A stretch of 64,000 nucleotides of DNA, taken from assembly GCA_021613335.1 (NCBI GenBank), contig JAJTWR010000266.1, positions 786,001-850,000 of the forward strand, read 5' to 3'. A model generated the notes under the pieces. That model made no database searches. It had not been told where the DNA came from and worked only from the letters and a program-made list of their open reading frames with translations. Made by a program: the position numbers and the translations under genes. Shown in pieces: positions 12,396 through 24,634 of this stretch (its first letter is position 1; every line of letters begins with the position of its first letter). Source of the stretch: Whitmania pigra (Eukaryota > Annelida > Clitellata > Hirudinida > Haemopidae).

Positions 12396-14590
12396 GTTGT
12401 TGTTTAATAATTATCGCCTACCAAAAAACCGACAACACCAGCAGCAGCAACGACGACAACAACAACAACGACGACGAAGGAAGCGAAAAATAAATAAAAG
12501 TAATATTCTGAATTATCGCTATTAATCAGACTCGCTACGACTCCTTATAGGAAATTGTCCAGTGTTGCTGTAATCCACGCGAGCTATCTAAACCGATAAA
12601 CACATCACATGGCCCATACCAGCTTATAAATTGTTTGACTCTCAATGAGCTCGTGTTAGCTGGTTAGTTAACTAGCCAAGCTACTCGGCTACCATCAATA
12701 GTCCAGAAGTTATCGAGGTACTTTGGCCTACTTGATGTGCAAGGCCCCTAACTGGTAGCTAGGACTAACTTCTGGCGTACTGCCTACTGTGTATACAGTA
12801 TTAGTAAATAAATTAGTATAAACAAGTCAGAATCGAAATGATAGGACGATTTAAAGAAGACAGATGTATGCCCATGTAAAGCTATCCTATTCGGGAGTTT
12901 TCGAGAGCTATTTGAAACTACAGTTTCCCTAATCGTCGGAAATATCGCAAGCAGTAGAAGCGTTTTCTAGTGGCATGAAAAATTTGCAAGTTATTTCGTG
13001 TTAAATGCAGGCGAACCGACATAGGGCTCTTCCCCCTTCTCTCGTGTCGACTAACTCGATTACTTGTTTAATATGCAAATTAACCCTCAGTTAGACGCCC
13101 TATTCTAATGATCTGCATGTATACACGCTACCAAATCCATTCTGAACACTGCCTTTCATTCCCCTACTATTGAATATGCATAAGTGGCGATTTTAATATT
13201 CATATTCGACTAGCCGCCTGTACGAATTTAGAACGTACTGATACGGTTCGTTTGGGATACAATGGACCGGCCAGTAGTCCCAATCAGGTACCTCTGCGGT
13301 TTGCCAACAAATTCCCGCGGTATGCGTCCTTGAGGGTTGGACTGACAAAAGTCTCGTTGTTGTACATCATCCGAGCCTATTGTCACAATGGGTTTTCATA
13401 AACGAAGATGATTCCGAGGCCTGTAGGCTCTCGATGATAATAACGCGTTTAGTATTATTTGCATACGATTAAATATGCATGAATGTCGATCACATGGCTT
13501 GCCTCCATCCATTCTCATTGGCCGTTCTCGAAATTACAAATTAAAACACAACAGCTTCCTGCTGAAAGGTGCTTAATGAGCTCGGGAAAAGGCTTAAGTG
13601 AAGAACGCGAGCCGGGAACAGATTATTATTAATATTATTATTATTATTATTATTATTATTATGCCACTTATGCACGGATCGTCAGTGAATTTAGCTTCGG
13701 CCAGAGCAAACAGTCGGCTCTGCTTCCCAAACATTGGCCGACAAATAGCAGTCCGCATAGCGATCGTAAATTATATAATCATTTGAATAAATACGTGGGC
13801 AGTTTGCTGTTTGCAGTTTGCTGCGGTACGGTACGAGTTGGGACTCATTCCGACTTCGAAATAAGTGCTTCTCGCGGCAAAGTCCTTGAAACGTAGACCC
13901 ACGCTAGAGGCAGAGGTCAAGCGTTTAGGTGCTACTCTGCTTTTGCAGAAGGTTCGTAAATGTCTGCACTTTGAATGGATTTTCGTCGTTTAGAATTCTA
14001 AATATCTTAATCATTAGATTTTAATTGATATTTCTGATCCACATAGTCTAATTTCATTTTTTCCACAAAAGACAATCTGAAGAAAAACTGTAAACTAGAA
14101 GATGCCATGGGCATTCTATCTGTCATTACCTTCCTTGGAAGGAATTTGTATTTAGAAAATCATAACATAATTTCATAACATTTCATGAACTTTCAAACTA
14201 CAATGCACCAAAGGTGGTACAACCACTTTTACAGCCACTTAACTCTGCATGACAGAGGCAAATTTAGCAGAGAAAAAGTCAGGCAATTAGTCTAAATGAA
14301 CACTTTTGCCTGTAAGTGACAATCCTTTAGACGTCTCAGAAACATTTTCAGGACGACCAACAAAGTTCAAGCGAACTATTTGGGTCCAAGAATCCTTAAG
14401 TTACACAGGCTCTCTGGGATTCCAATTTAAGTACTCAATGTCTCACTAATGAACTCAGCACAAGTTCAATCATAAATATCAGCATAAATTCCCCTTTAAC
14501 TTTGGCTTTAGCTAATATTCAAACTCAAAGCACTGAACTCTATTCTAAATTGAGCTGAAGAGTAATAAAAATGTGACAAAGTTTAGAAAA
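12396..14590. other. Upstream region of the THAP gene and intergenic DNA
   Basis: The 5' side of the THAP gene contains an imperfect CAG/CAA/CGA repeat (12438-12480), a foldable segment (12703-12775) and a group of POU-octamer-like sites (13073-13480). There is a short (ATT)n tract at 13622-13663. Base composition is more balanced than in the flanks. No further gene is recognised. Confidence 0.5.
13073..13480. promoter_or_regulatory. Cluster of POU octamer-like sites
   Basis: A perfect ATGCAAAT at 13073-13080, a perfect reverse-orientation ATTTGCAT at 13457-13464, and near-matches ATATGCATAA (from 13174) and AATATGCATG (from 13472). Octamers bind POU-homeodomain factors. They lie 0.7-1.1 kb upstream of the THAP start. 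Chance occurrence in AT-rich DNA is possible. Confidence 0.3.
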
Positions 14591-14595
14591 ATAGC

Positions 14596-16308
14596 TTTAT
14601 TTGTGACTCGAAGTTTTGAAGAACACGAAGGATTAGAAATATTCGATTGAAAAAACTAGATCTTAACACAAATGACTGGATACTTGGATGTTCGTAACTA
14701 CTTCATAAACATTCTATAACCATTTCACGAGTACTACAAAAGCATGATGAATTTTTGAACCTAAATTAAAAAAAACAGATGCCCGCTCCAACGACATAAT
14801 CTTTCGTTCATTCACAAGGTTTTATCATTAATACTGACACGATGCAACATTTACAAGTTAAACATTGTGCACGAAATCCATCTAGCCGATGGAATTCCTT
14901 AAGGTGCAAACTATTTCTCGACCTCAAAAAGGCAGGAATTGCCGGGTACCCGTAGAGGGAACCACATCGTGGGAAGAAAGTGTCAAGATTCTCGTAACCT
15001 TGTGAGCTTGTGAGGGGCAGAATTTAAAACTGGCAAGGATATACATTATTTATAACGAGATGAAAACTAGAGGATTTCAGAGATGATGAAATCAAACCAA
15101 AAAATAAAAATAAAGAAATAAATAAGTTATATACCAATGAATTGAAATACCACACGAACTTCAAAAGATACTTTCAAGCCAAAACTGACTAAACTTTCAT
15201 TTGACGTGATGACAGACTGTGAAATTGGATCAAAAAATTAACTAAAAATAAAACATTGTAACAACAAATAACGACTGGTCCTTCGTTCAAAAGACAAGAA
15301 TCACAAATAAACAAAAAACGTGTTCACGAAAAAGAAACTGTCTTACGAAGCCACAAACGTAAGCCGTACCCGGTACCAGTACCACGACGAACATTATTAC
15401 GCAACAATACTCAGAGGTCTGCCCAATAATGGAAATTTCTTTGATATTCAAAAATTCAGGCCGTCTAAAATACTGCTTTCGGGTAACTGACACGTAGGAA
15501 ACTTAGTGCGTTGATGTTGAAAACGACGAGCTTTAGTTTTTACCATTGGCTAGATATTTTGTAGTTGTAAATAAAATGTAGATTGCTAAAAGTTAGCTAA
15601 TACTATGGACAGTAATTTATGAACTGAAAACTGATTCTTAAGGAAACAAAATTATTCACGATGAAAGTTAAAAATCTATCAGTATTGCATCATGAAATAC
15701 ATTTCTGCAACAACAATAACAACAATCACCATACCATACATGTCGCATAAACGTCACACAAACACTATGACGGGCTGGCGGATAGTCACAGCCGGTACAT
15801 GTAACAAGTATTGTAAATCATGATAGGTGTGGAACAGAACATTAATTCAAAAAGTCTAAATGATGATCCAAGTGTGATTAAGATGATCATCATTCTCATG
15901 AGGAAAGACTAATAACTAATGAAATAACTAACAAATAATCAACTGACCAGCAAATAATGAAATCGCTACAAAAAAATCAATCAACGTTCAATGCACGTAG
16001 ATTCATAGAGAGCCTTAAAATTGGACCAAATACGTCTTTATCACCTTAGCATCGGCAACCCCTTATGCGTTATCGTTTCGAACAGCTTTAAATGAATGAA
16101 ATTTGACATCCTCCGACCCAGAATTCAAAACACGAAGCAAGTTCCGATGCACAGAAATGCAACAAATGGACGAAAAACAGAGCGACGTTAGAAGCGACTT
16201 CAGTGATAAAACCACGCACACGTGGGAGGAAAAGTTCATCGTTCTGTTAAAGAAAACTTAAAAGTCAAAACCAAAAAAAAATCTTCTCACTATGGCAGGA
16301 AAACACTT
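14596..16308 (-). other. Possible long 3' UTR of the tetraspanin gene
   Basis: On the minus strand the first clear AATAAA after the tetraspanin stop is at 14596-14601, about 1.7 kb downstream. The interval carries no coding signal. The true cleavage site may use a variant signal closer to the stop. Confidence 0.3.
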
Positions 16309-18667
16309 TCATATTTCAGTCCACTTGGCCTTCTGTGCAAATATGTCGCTTCTGAGGTTCTGGGCAAAACAGATGCCCAGAATTTGGACGAGGGCCAATC
16401 CTACGAAAACTCCGGCCACTGGTATGAGGTTGTGATTCACCCAGACTTCCCCCTGGTCGATGCAGCCCGTGGTATAGATGATGTCGCTGGGATCCTTTTG
16501 CTGCGAGCCAATGACAGTGATTTGTGAGTCCAATGATTGACAAGTGAATTGATTGACAAGTTAATCGATTGGACGGGCCAATAGTAATGCCTCCAGAAGA
16601 ATCTAGGGCGTGCTACCGCAGTGCATGGGATTTGAATTAACGGGAGCAATGCTCCGATGGAGAGTATTACATTAGTTTTGTAAAATGGGTTTAATCAACT
16701 AAATAAATAAGTTAGAAGGTTTACCAGATTCATTTAGCCACGTAAAGAACTTAAATTAAATAAATAAAGCTAGAATGTTTTGCTCCATTTTTATTGCAGC
16801 CTGTGTATTGTAGCATGCTTGAAACATTAACAGTAATTAATATTTAAAGATGACCTAGTAACAAAGCTGAGGAAATAGAGAAGAAAAATGAAATACCAAA
16901 AGACAAAAGTCCTTACTTAACGAGCACATGTTAGATATTGCTACTAAGCAATTGCACGTATAGGCAATAACAATCATTTTAATATTACAATTTGAATATA
17001 CTACATTCATAACTGACCTTTCTAGCATCATAGCCACATTGCCAGTTCTTAATGATGTCCTGGTAAAACATTCAATCCATGAATAATTAGTGAATAAGTA
17101 ATTAATGAATAATTAACTAGCCATCAGGATTATTAACCAATCCTCATTAAGCTCTAAGTTTGTAAAAGATATGTAGGCGTGGTCCGTAGAAGCAGCAAAA
17201 CACTTATTCGTGAATATCACGAACTAGGTACAACAGATGACATGCTTAGCATCTATAATTTATATCTAACTATAATTATAAAATAATTATAAATTACGTC
17301 GATGCATTGGTAAATCGTGCCCGATGACATCTGCTCGGAAATGGACTGCCCATTATTCTAAAACCACTTTGCCACATTCCAATTGCGAAACATTCGCATT
17401 CCACATTACGTCACAATGATCGGCACCGGCATGTCACCGACGACTTATGGCCGGCCATAAAACTAATATCCAGAAGGGCACTTACAAACTAATAGTAACA
17501 GAACTTAATTAACATAATCCAAGCCGTAAAGTCATTAACTGCAAATGTCGCCAGACCGTGCCAAGCTGACCAATCGAAGGACTCACATTGGGATTGGGCT
17601 TGCAACAGGAGAATGGAACGCCACAAGCTTCCCTGCTGGGGGAGGAGCAATTGAAATAAATATTCAAATCCCAGTCTTTGAAACCCTCCACTCCACAACA
17701 CTTCAGCTGAAATCAATTGGTCGGCAAAAGTTAAGGAACAAATCAAACAACTTATCAAAACAAACGAAAAGACTCATTAATAGTGAAAGTAACACAAAAT
17801 AACGGGCACCAATCGATAGTCTAATGCTTAAAAGCAGTAAATATGTAAATAAAAATGAACTACAGCTGTAATTATTAATTATAACGTTAATCAAAATATC
17901 TAAGAGTCACTTTGAAATGAATAATACTAAAAAACATCAGAATATTCTAGGGAATAATGTTTTATCAATGCAAACAAAAGCCATTTATTGAAAGTTAAAG
18001 AAACATTCATCTGTACTGATCACTCGTGCAAATATTACAAACATGCAATTGCTTAAACGTAACATGTGCCAAGAAATCTACAGTTCTCAGATGAAAAGGT
18101 GCCCCACCTCAACAACAGTCAACAGAAAGTACGACAATAAACATCAATTGATAAACATCAGGCTATCAACAATACATTTATTTATTTATTTATTTGATTA
18201 AAGTCCGTTGCATAATTAGTATCAACAATACATCACTGCCACTGCCATAAACATCCACGATTCAAGTATGGGCGGAGTCATGCAAATGAGGTTTTAAAAC
18301 AACGACCAACCCAATCTTCTTGGACCCAGTCGATGAGGTTTTGAAGATCGGGGTCATCTCTGTATTGGACGATCATCGTCTTTAGCTGAGATTTGACTTG
18401 CTCCTTGACCTGTCGATCCAGGTTGTTCGATTTAGCGATGGTAATGATGATGTGGAATCGATGATGTAAAGAGATAAAGATAATGAGTTGGTTGATGGAC
18501 GAAGCTATGATTGATACCCTGCATGATAATTGTCGTACTACCACAATATTCACTTCAAACAAGCTGAGGAAATTTACTTGAAGCCAGTTACGAGTTTGTT
18601 TTGTTGGTGGACTGGAATGAAATTAATACTTCAACAATAAATACATCAACTTAAATATAACAATAAC

Positions 18668-18706
<39 letters not shown>

Positions 18707-20567
18707 GTAATATAATAACAATAATTATACCATTGTTAACAGAATCATATTTTGTTTCACATTTAGTTGAACAATGCCATCCTATCATAATACCAGTTTA
18801 TTCAACAAAAATAACAATACCTAAAATTACAATATTCCTTAGATAATTAAGTAAATAATTTCATTAGCCAATGACTTATAGATCAGACATTGTATGGATG
18901 AAAGCCAGGAAAAGAATCTGTTCAAGTACCACTTGCCAAATCAAACAAGTCCTTATGTTAACAATTCCATAAGAGGCAATGTAAATATGTAAATAAAAAT
19001 GTACAATCAATCAATCCTCACAATAATTAGTCATAAATAACAATAACACCATCAACAACAATAACAACAACAATGATAATAACATTATCAACAACAATAA
19101 TAATGGTGAGAATAATTTTTAAAAAGTTAGTTACTGCCACCAAATTTATTTTTAAACCCTCAAAAAATGTCGAGTCTAACCCAGTCCTTATAGACGAAGA
19201 TGATGATGCCGACAGCCAACTCGCAGAAGAATATTATGCCCACGGATACGCAGTACTGCACGATCAAATAATTAATATTATTACTAATAATAATTAATTG
19301 ATAATAATAAGTTAATTAATTGATGATAATAAGTTATTTAATTCATGATTATAAGTCATTTAGTACATTCATCAAGCACAAATAATGAAAACTAATGCTA
19401 AACAGTACTATCATCATCATCATCATCATCATCATGTTGTCGTAAAAATTATCTGTTGCCTCCTTGCCATTGAAGTTCTGAACTTTAACCTGTTTTTAGA
19501 TAGTTGTTTTGAGTTCTATTAAAAGTTATTCTGAATTGGTGGTTCTGGGTTTTTCTCCTTTGGAGTTTGAATACAGTTTTCAAACTTACAAATGCAAACA
19601 TTTTCCATAAAAAAATATATTAAGCATAAATAGACCCTTATCATCATCTCATATTTTTATAATTATTAAAGACATATATTAATAACATTATAATTATTAT
19701 TATTACAATTATCCACTATTATTGCTAATTAATTAATTAATTAAACCACACAATTAGACAATCATTACACTCACAATGAGCAGCAAAAAGGTGTTTTCTC
19801 TGAGTGCCCCTATGCACCCCGTGAAACCGATGATGAAGATGAGGAGTCCTGCAATTATGAGGATGAGGGCAGGGTCGAGAGGAATCTGGGAAAGCTTGCC
19901 CAGATTTTGGAACATGTCCTTCTCGGTCCAAGCCCAGAGGCCCACGGCCAGCATCATGCCCCCCAATAACTGAAAACGGGAAGACGGGTAGATGTAATAT
20001 TAGAATACCACAATGAATTTTGTTGTTGATTTATTAAATAGACTAAATTAATTCTGATTTTCAATGTTTAATACCCTTTATCATGAGTTGATATTCTCTC
20101 AAAGCTTAAGTTAATATCCCCGGCCGATATATATTAATATGTAATCATTTCTTCGTTAATTGAAATTAACAAATTTTCAGTTTCGGAGCTTCTTTAATTT
20201 TAATTCTTAGCTTAATTTATAACAACTAATATTTTTGTCATAGAATAGCATTCAATAAAGCATTTAAATAATAATTTAAAAATTTTGTACGTAAATATCA
20301 TTATTCATTTCAAAAACAAAAATCAATGTACAAGGAAATGTTTTAAATCCATACAACATTCATTGCATAGTAAATGTGAGACCTCATAAAGAATATTATA
20401 AAATATCAATAGAAACTTAAAATGATTTGGTGAACAATTTAATGTCATAAGAAATATTTCTTAAATTAAGAAACATGACTTACCCAAAAGACAACATTGA
20501 ATCCAAATACCAGATACTTTATGACAGAACTAACTTCAGATCTGTCTCTTCTAGACCTTGTTGCCAT
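16309..20567 (-). CDS. TSPAN5-like: TspanC8 tetraspanin (Tspan5/14/17 type), 7 coding exons
   Basis: Coding exons on the minus strand: 20567-20484, 19969-19775, 19255-19181, 18409-18311, 17706-17587, 17059-17018, 16500-16309. All junctions are phase 0 and the join is 268 residues, the length I recall for human TSPAN5. It is a four-pass membrane protein: TM1 ends in FGFNVVFW, TM2 is rich in ILIIAGLLIFIIGF and followed by GCIGALRENT, TM3 follows, and TM4 is near IPVAGVFVGLALVQILGIC. The large extracellular loop carries the CCG motif and GVPFSCC and has exactly eight cysteines, the defining trait of TspanC8 proteins. That family escorts the ADAM10 metalloprotease through the secretory route and affects its substrates, including Notch. 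Donors of exons 3 and 4 are unusual (GTTAGA, GTTGGT). A pyrimidine-AG acceptor at 20590-20591 lies 22 nt before the ATG, so a 5' UTR intron or a trans-splice site is likely. Confidence 0.92.
18164..18233 (-). mobile_element. Ultra-short retroposed 3' fragment (42 bp) with 14-bp target duplication
   Basis: TATCAACAATACAT occurs at 18164-18177 and again at 18220-18233. Between them is only 42 bp: on the minus strand GCAACGGACTTTAATCAAA followed by an (AAAT)n tail. The same 3' end occurs at three other places in this window. Duplicated target plus tail is the hallmark of target-primed reverse transcription, with extreme 5' truncation. It lies in an intron of the tetraspanin gene. Confidence 0.8.
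18668..18706. repeat. (AAT)n microsatellite
   Basis: Thirteen AAT units in the intron between tetraspanin exons 3 and 4. Confidence 0.9.
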
Positions 20568-20589
20568 TACTAGTCTCGACTTGTTAAAA

Positions 20590-20600
20590 CTGAAAAGTTG
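20590..20600 (-). other. Splice acceptor 22 nt upstream of the tetraspanin ATG
   Basis: On the minus strand the sequence reads TTTTCAG then 22 bases to ATG. It implies either a spliced 5' UTR or a spliced-leader addition site. No upstream exon was identified by eye. Confidence 0.45.
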
Positions 20601-21689
20601 ATAAATTAACAAATAATTGATAAATTCTCATCAACAAACAAATTATTCAGTTTAATGTACAAAGTATAAATTAATTTGAACATAACAGTTTTCACTGTCG
20701 TTTCAAATGCTTTGACATAACAAGGAAATGAATATTGTATTATCCTTTGTTTTCCATCATCGCAATTAAGCGTTTAACAATCTTCACCTTTCATATAACT
20801 CTAAATAAAAAATGTTTCGTAAATCCAATATGCGTCCAACTATCTATCAAGCCATAAAAATCGTAGATCTCCTCAAAAAATTCCCAAACAAAATATTGGC
20901 GACCACTTTCAGTGATAAAAGAAGCACCGCGCATCTAAAAATGAATTTCTCGATTTATATTTGAATAATTGATTTTAATGTTTTAATAAATTTGATATTT
21001 TGATAATTAACCAGGAACGTCATTTTGGGTGAGAGGCAGGAAGTAAAACGGCCTTCCTGACTTTTGGCTAGATGCAATAAAAAAGTCATTTTCTCAAGTT
21101 ATGCGACGATTTGCAACCTCCCTCTAAAAAGTTGAACTAACGTCCTTGTAATTAACCATAAAATTGGTTTCCGTTCCTCTCAGCGATACCAGTACAAAGT
21201 TTAGGCATGGTCGGCCTTTGTCAGTACCCATTTGTCTTGTGACCTCTACCAACCAGAAAAAAAATTTGTTTTAATTGTTATTGGTTGAATGGTGGCCAAT
21301 CCAGTCATGACTTTCTGAAAACAAATTAACTTTCTGGTCATAATTAAATGCATTTCATCTCAAACTTAAGCCTCAGTTTGAACTACTTGTTTGTACTACC
21401 ACCAAACATGTCAATCTTTGACTATGTCAGGAATCTTCAAAACAGCTCCATAAATATATTTAAAAAAGTGCTTTGTTTCAAAACTTATTCTTAAAGTCGC
21501 CACAACTCAACATCCATCTACCAGCATGGACCTTAACGAACCTTACAAAGCTTGTTCCTCGCCCTCAATAAAAATCCCTATTAACAGAAAATCCTCACTT
21601 CAATGGTTTTCAAATTTTACCCAACTTATAAAAAATGTTTGATTGTCTAAATGGTTAGTTAGAAGCCAGTCAGTGCACTTCAACAACAT

Positions 21690-21695
21690 TTTATT
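21690..21695 (-). terminator. Candidate poly(A) signal of the UQCC4-like gene
   Basis: AATAAA on the minus strand, about 44 bp after the stop codon at 21739, a typical distance for a short 3' UTR. Confidence 0.6.
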
Positions 21696-21738
21696 TAACA
21701 AACATTTTCCATGATCCACCGATAAAATCTCTTTTGAT

Positions 21739-22537
21739 TCAATCTGACTGCTTTTTGACGATATGAAATTTAGAATCGCTCTTTTTCGCGAGGTCTTGGA
21801 TGTCTTCTACGGTACTCCTTTGAGCCTTTTCCGTATGCTCCTTGAGACCGGGAATCCTTTCGAAAATCGATTTTCCCATCTCTTCGTCCCAGTCGTTCTC
21901 CTCGCGAAAAACGCAGAAGTACAGCAGGAAAGCGGAGATGCTAAACAGGATGCAGTAAGGTTGATACCAAGGAGGTGGTACTTTCCTTACCACGAAGGTA
22001 TCCAAAGGTCTGTGCTCACTAGCTTTGCTGGTGCTGAATTTGACTGGCTTGTCATCTTCAAATTTTTCCTCGTCTTCTGTTTTGATTTCTTTGCCTGAAG
22101 AAGCCATTCTTCTAGAGCTTATCAGAGACATTATTTTGGGAGATAAATTTCTTGTTGCAGCCAACCTGCAGTAACAATTAACAAGTAAATTAAGTTTTCA
22201 CATAAATTCAAAGAAAGATCTCGAAAATGAAAGACTGTTCATAATTTGGCTATTATTCAAAACATATGTTCTACAATTACATGTATGTAGCAGTAATCTA
22301 TATAACGTATTTATTACAAAAGTCAGTTTCATCACAAAAAATACATTTAAAAAATTCCGTCAGAGATCCAACTTTAAATTCATTTTAATTTACTATTTAA
22401 TATTAAAATTAATTTTCATAAGAAACAATGTCACAAACAATGACATTCCCTTCGAGTTTTGGTGATAATTTATGTAGTTAGGATCTTTATAAAACCATTT
22501 ACCTGGGCACGCATTTTATAGAATTAATGATATTCAT
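21739..22537 (-). CDS. UQCC4-like: UQCC4/CCSMST1-like mitochondrial inner-membrane protein, 2 exons
   Basis: Exon 1 is 22537-22503 (35 bp) with donor GTAAAT; exon 2 is 22165-21739 behind a CTGCAG acceptor. The join gives 153 residues. The N-terminus is rich in Arg, Lys and Ser without acidic residues up to about residue 37, as expected of a mitochondrial presequence. Then come the KPVKFSTSKA box (51-60), one membrane span (about 81-97) with PPPWYQP just before it, and FREENDWDE straight after. That order matches what I remember of the CCSMST1/UQCC4 family, small proteins that help assemble respiratory complex III. Without exon 1 the first ATG would be at 22131, giving 130 residues. The spliced start is preferred because it supplies a better presequence and keeps the frame across a canonical intron. 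The family call rests on short motifs. Confidence 0.65.
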
Positions 22538-22980
22538 CTCAGAAACGTTTAGAAATTCAGAAAATAAAATAAAAAACTGAACGCCTTTCGAGCCGATCTC
22601 ACATGCAACCTCAAAGATGTTTTGATAAAAAGTAAACACCGCTAATGTCGAATTTATTGGAATGGTCAAAATTATTTTACACTTTGATATTTTACCAAAA
22701 AAATAAAATTTTAAATTATGACAACAATAATTTACTTTTAGTAAAATCGACAAGTACTCAAGGTAATCTAATCCGTGCCTGACAAATTTCGTCTGAATGC
22801 AACATGGTCAACATTTTATTTTACATTTAATCTCAATTTATTTTTTTTTTGACATTAAACAAAAATTTGTTAATGAAACTAAAACCTGAAAGCTATCTAA
22901 ATATATTCTATGGAAAAGAGATATGTCCGGCCTGAGCCAAAAAAAACCTGAGTTATCATCATAATGACTTTATCCACAGT

Positions 22981-23100
22981 CCTTAGCACTGGAAGCGTTT
23001 CGGTTTTTTGTCAATGGGGGAAGGGTGGGAGATCCTCATAAAACGTGAGGAAATGAACTTTTTTTGCGTCGTCCAAAGTCCCCCTCCTCCCCCAAAAAAT
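22981..23100 (+). repeat. Dispersed repeat, copy 1 (second copy at 62340-62461)
   Basis: Shares with 62340-62461 the core CCTCATAAAAC, GAGGAAAT and TTTTTTGCGTC, followed by a CCCCCTC/CCCC-rich end, over about 120 bp with moderate divergence. No coding capacity. Probably an old interspersed element. Confidence 0.6.
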
Positions 23101-23416
23101 AGCGTTCTACTCCAAGATATTGAACGAGTAACTCAGTGAAATAATAATTTTTAATAAATAAACAAAGTCATCCTTGAGTTGACTTGTGCTTACCAAATGC
23201 ACAGCTCACCACGAAACTTCGTGATATTAACAAACTGCCGCCAAGGTCAGTTGGTACGAAAACAACATGGTTATGTTCGAATTGATATGTACCACCCACC
23301 GTTTATTTTTAGACATCTCGAAAATATTTATTACCATGTTATGCTTGTGGATTATCTTCCGCTGAATTAACATGATGTCGTGAATATCCAAGGATTGCGC
23401 AACTAAATTTATGCAT

Positions 23417-23460
23417 AGCGTCAAAGGCGCTTGGCCATTTATATAGCGCCTATTCCCGAT
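23417..23460 (+). repeat. Dispersed TATAGCGCC repeat, copy 1
   Basis: The segment with AGCGTCA, GCGCT, CCATTT and TATAGCGCC recurs at 33332-33369 in the same order and spacing. It is likely a fragment of an interspersed element. Confidence 0.55.
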
Positions 23461-24499
23461 GGCGTTTTTGACGACACAAGCGGCAAGTAATCAGCGCACA
23501 TTATTTTATATTTGTGAAGTCGAACTAAGAATAAAGTCGCAATAAATAGTACAATTATTAATTAGGAAATATTAAAATATTGACGAGAAATTCAGACAGA
23601 GAACGCGCAGATAAGCATGCCAGCAGACGAGCGCCAGGATAATTCGAGAGGAGCAGACGACAAGTACCGAGGCGACAACCCAGACCTTTTGAAAACCTCT
23701 CATCAGAGAATAGACAGCGGTTCAAGGACGTAGATAGATACTCAAAGATAGATTATTTGCGTCGTTCGTTTTTTTGTTATCATCTCATTCATCTCGACAA
23801 AATTTTTTTCCTTTTTAAAACGCAACCCTCTGCAAATATGTCGATATGCGAGCACCCGTACGGGTCGTCAACATTAACGATGGAGGTTCGGACTCAACAA
23901 TCAATCAATTGAATTTACGTTTATCCTCAGCAGTCACGGTTTGAATTTTTTGCCTGCAAAGCAAACTAAGGAGCTGTCGTTGTCGATAAAAATAAAGATT
24001 TGAAGATAAAAAAGAAGACCAGAATTGATAAGCCAGGCGCAATATCGTTCGGGGTAAACACAGATTTTCTAAAAAACTTTTTTTTTCTATATCTTAAAAT
24101 CTATTAAAGTAGCAATAATAAATTTGTTTGCTAATGTTAACGTTATAGCATCTTCATTCGGGCAGTCTTAAGGTATGGCTCCTTCAGACATACGATGGAC
24201 AATTCGTTTCTACGAAAGTAATCAAAAATGAAGCCAGACAACCTTGTCAACTAGATAGGATAGGATATATTTTGAGTATCTGAACGAGTTTTTTATTTAT
24301 ATAAACAACATAAAAACTCTTTGAAACTCGTTAAGGGCCATTACGATTCTTAAAAATAAATTAATGCTAATTAGAAAGAGAGGCCTTTCATGTATCGTTG
24401 TTAAACGACCTTCTAATTATTCGATTACTGAAGAAATGTTGCTTCTCAGCAAAAAAAAAAGAAAAAAGATATTTGATGTCAGTCGTGGTTTCGAGAAAT

Positions 24500-24634
24500 A
24501 TGGCGGCGACAGAGCGAAATCGCGAGTCTAGAAATTACGAGAAGATGAGAGATAAACCGAGGCAGATAAAGAAATATGAATTATTGATCACGCCAGGTTC
24601 GCTGTTTGAAATCTCCCACTCCAAAACATTGTAA
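24500..24634 (+). CDS. Possible first exon starting ATGGCGGCGACAG
   Basis: A 44-codon open frame beginning MAATERNRESRNYEKMRDK, strongly charged and more GC-rich than its surroundings. The A at -3 and G at +4 fit a good initiation context. A potential donor CCAG|GTTCGC at about 24596 would end a coding exon after TPG. GTT donors are common in this window, so this is conceivable. No homologue is recognised and no partner exon was found, so it could equally be an untranslated first exon or chance. Confidence 0.2.
   Translation: MAATERNRESRNYEKMRDKPRQIKKYELLITPGSLFEISHSKTL

Larger units (their letters stand above)
22538..24490. other. Non-coding stretch upstream of UQCC4-like gene
   Basis: Holds two dispersed-repeat segments (22981-23100 and 23417-23460, listed separately) and a small plus-strand frame at 23617-23733 whose 38 codons are highly charged. 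That frame has no recognisable domain and is not called as a gene. A divergent promoter for a plus-strand gene may lie here. Confidence 0.4.

Noticed and set aside
11997..12407. 136-codon plus-strand frame
   Set aside because: Antisense shadow of the THAP coding exon; no domain.
23617..23733. 38-residue charged frame starting at ATG 23617
   Set aside because: No homology, poor start context and no neighbouring exon; it may be an upstream frame in a 5' UTR.
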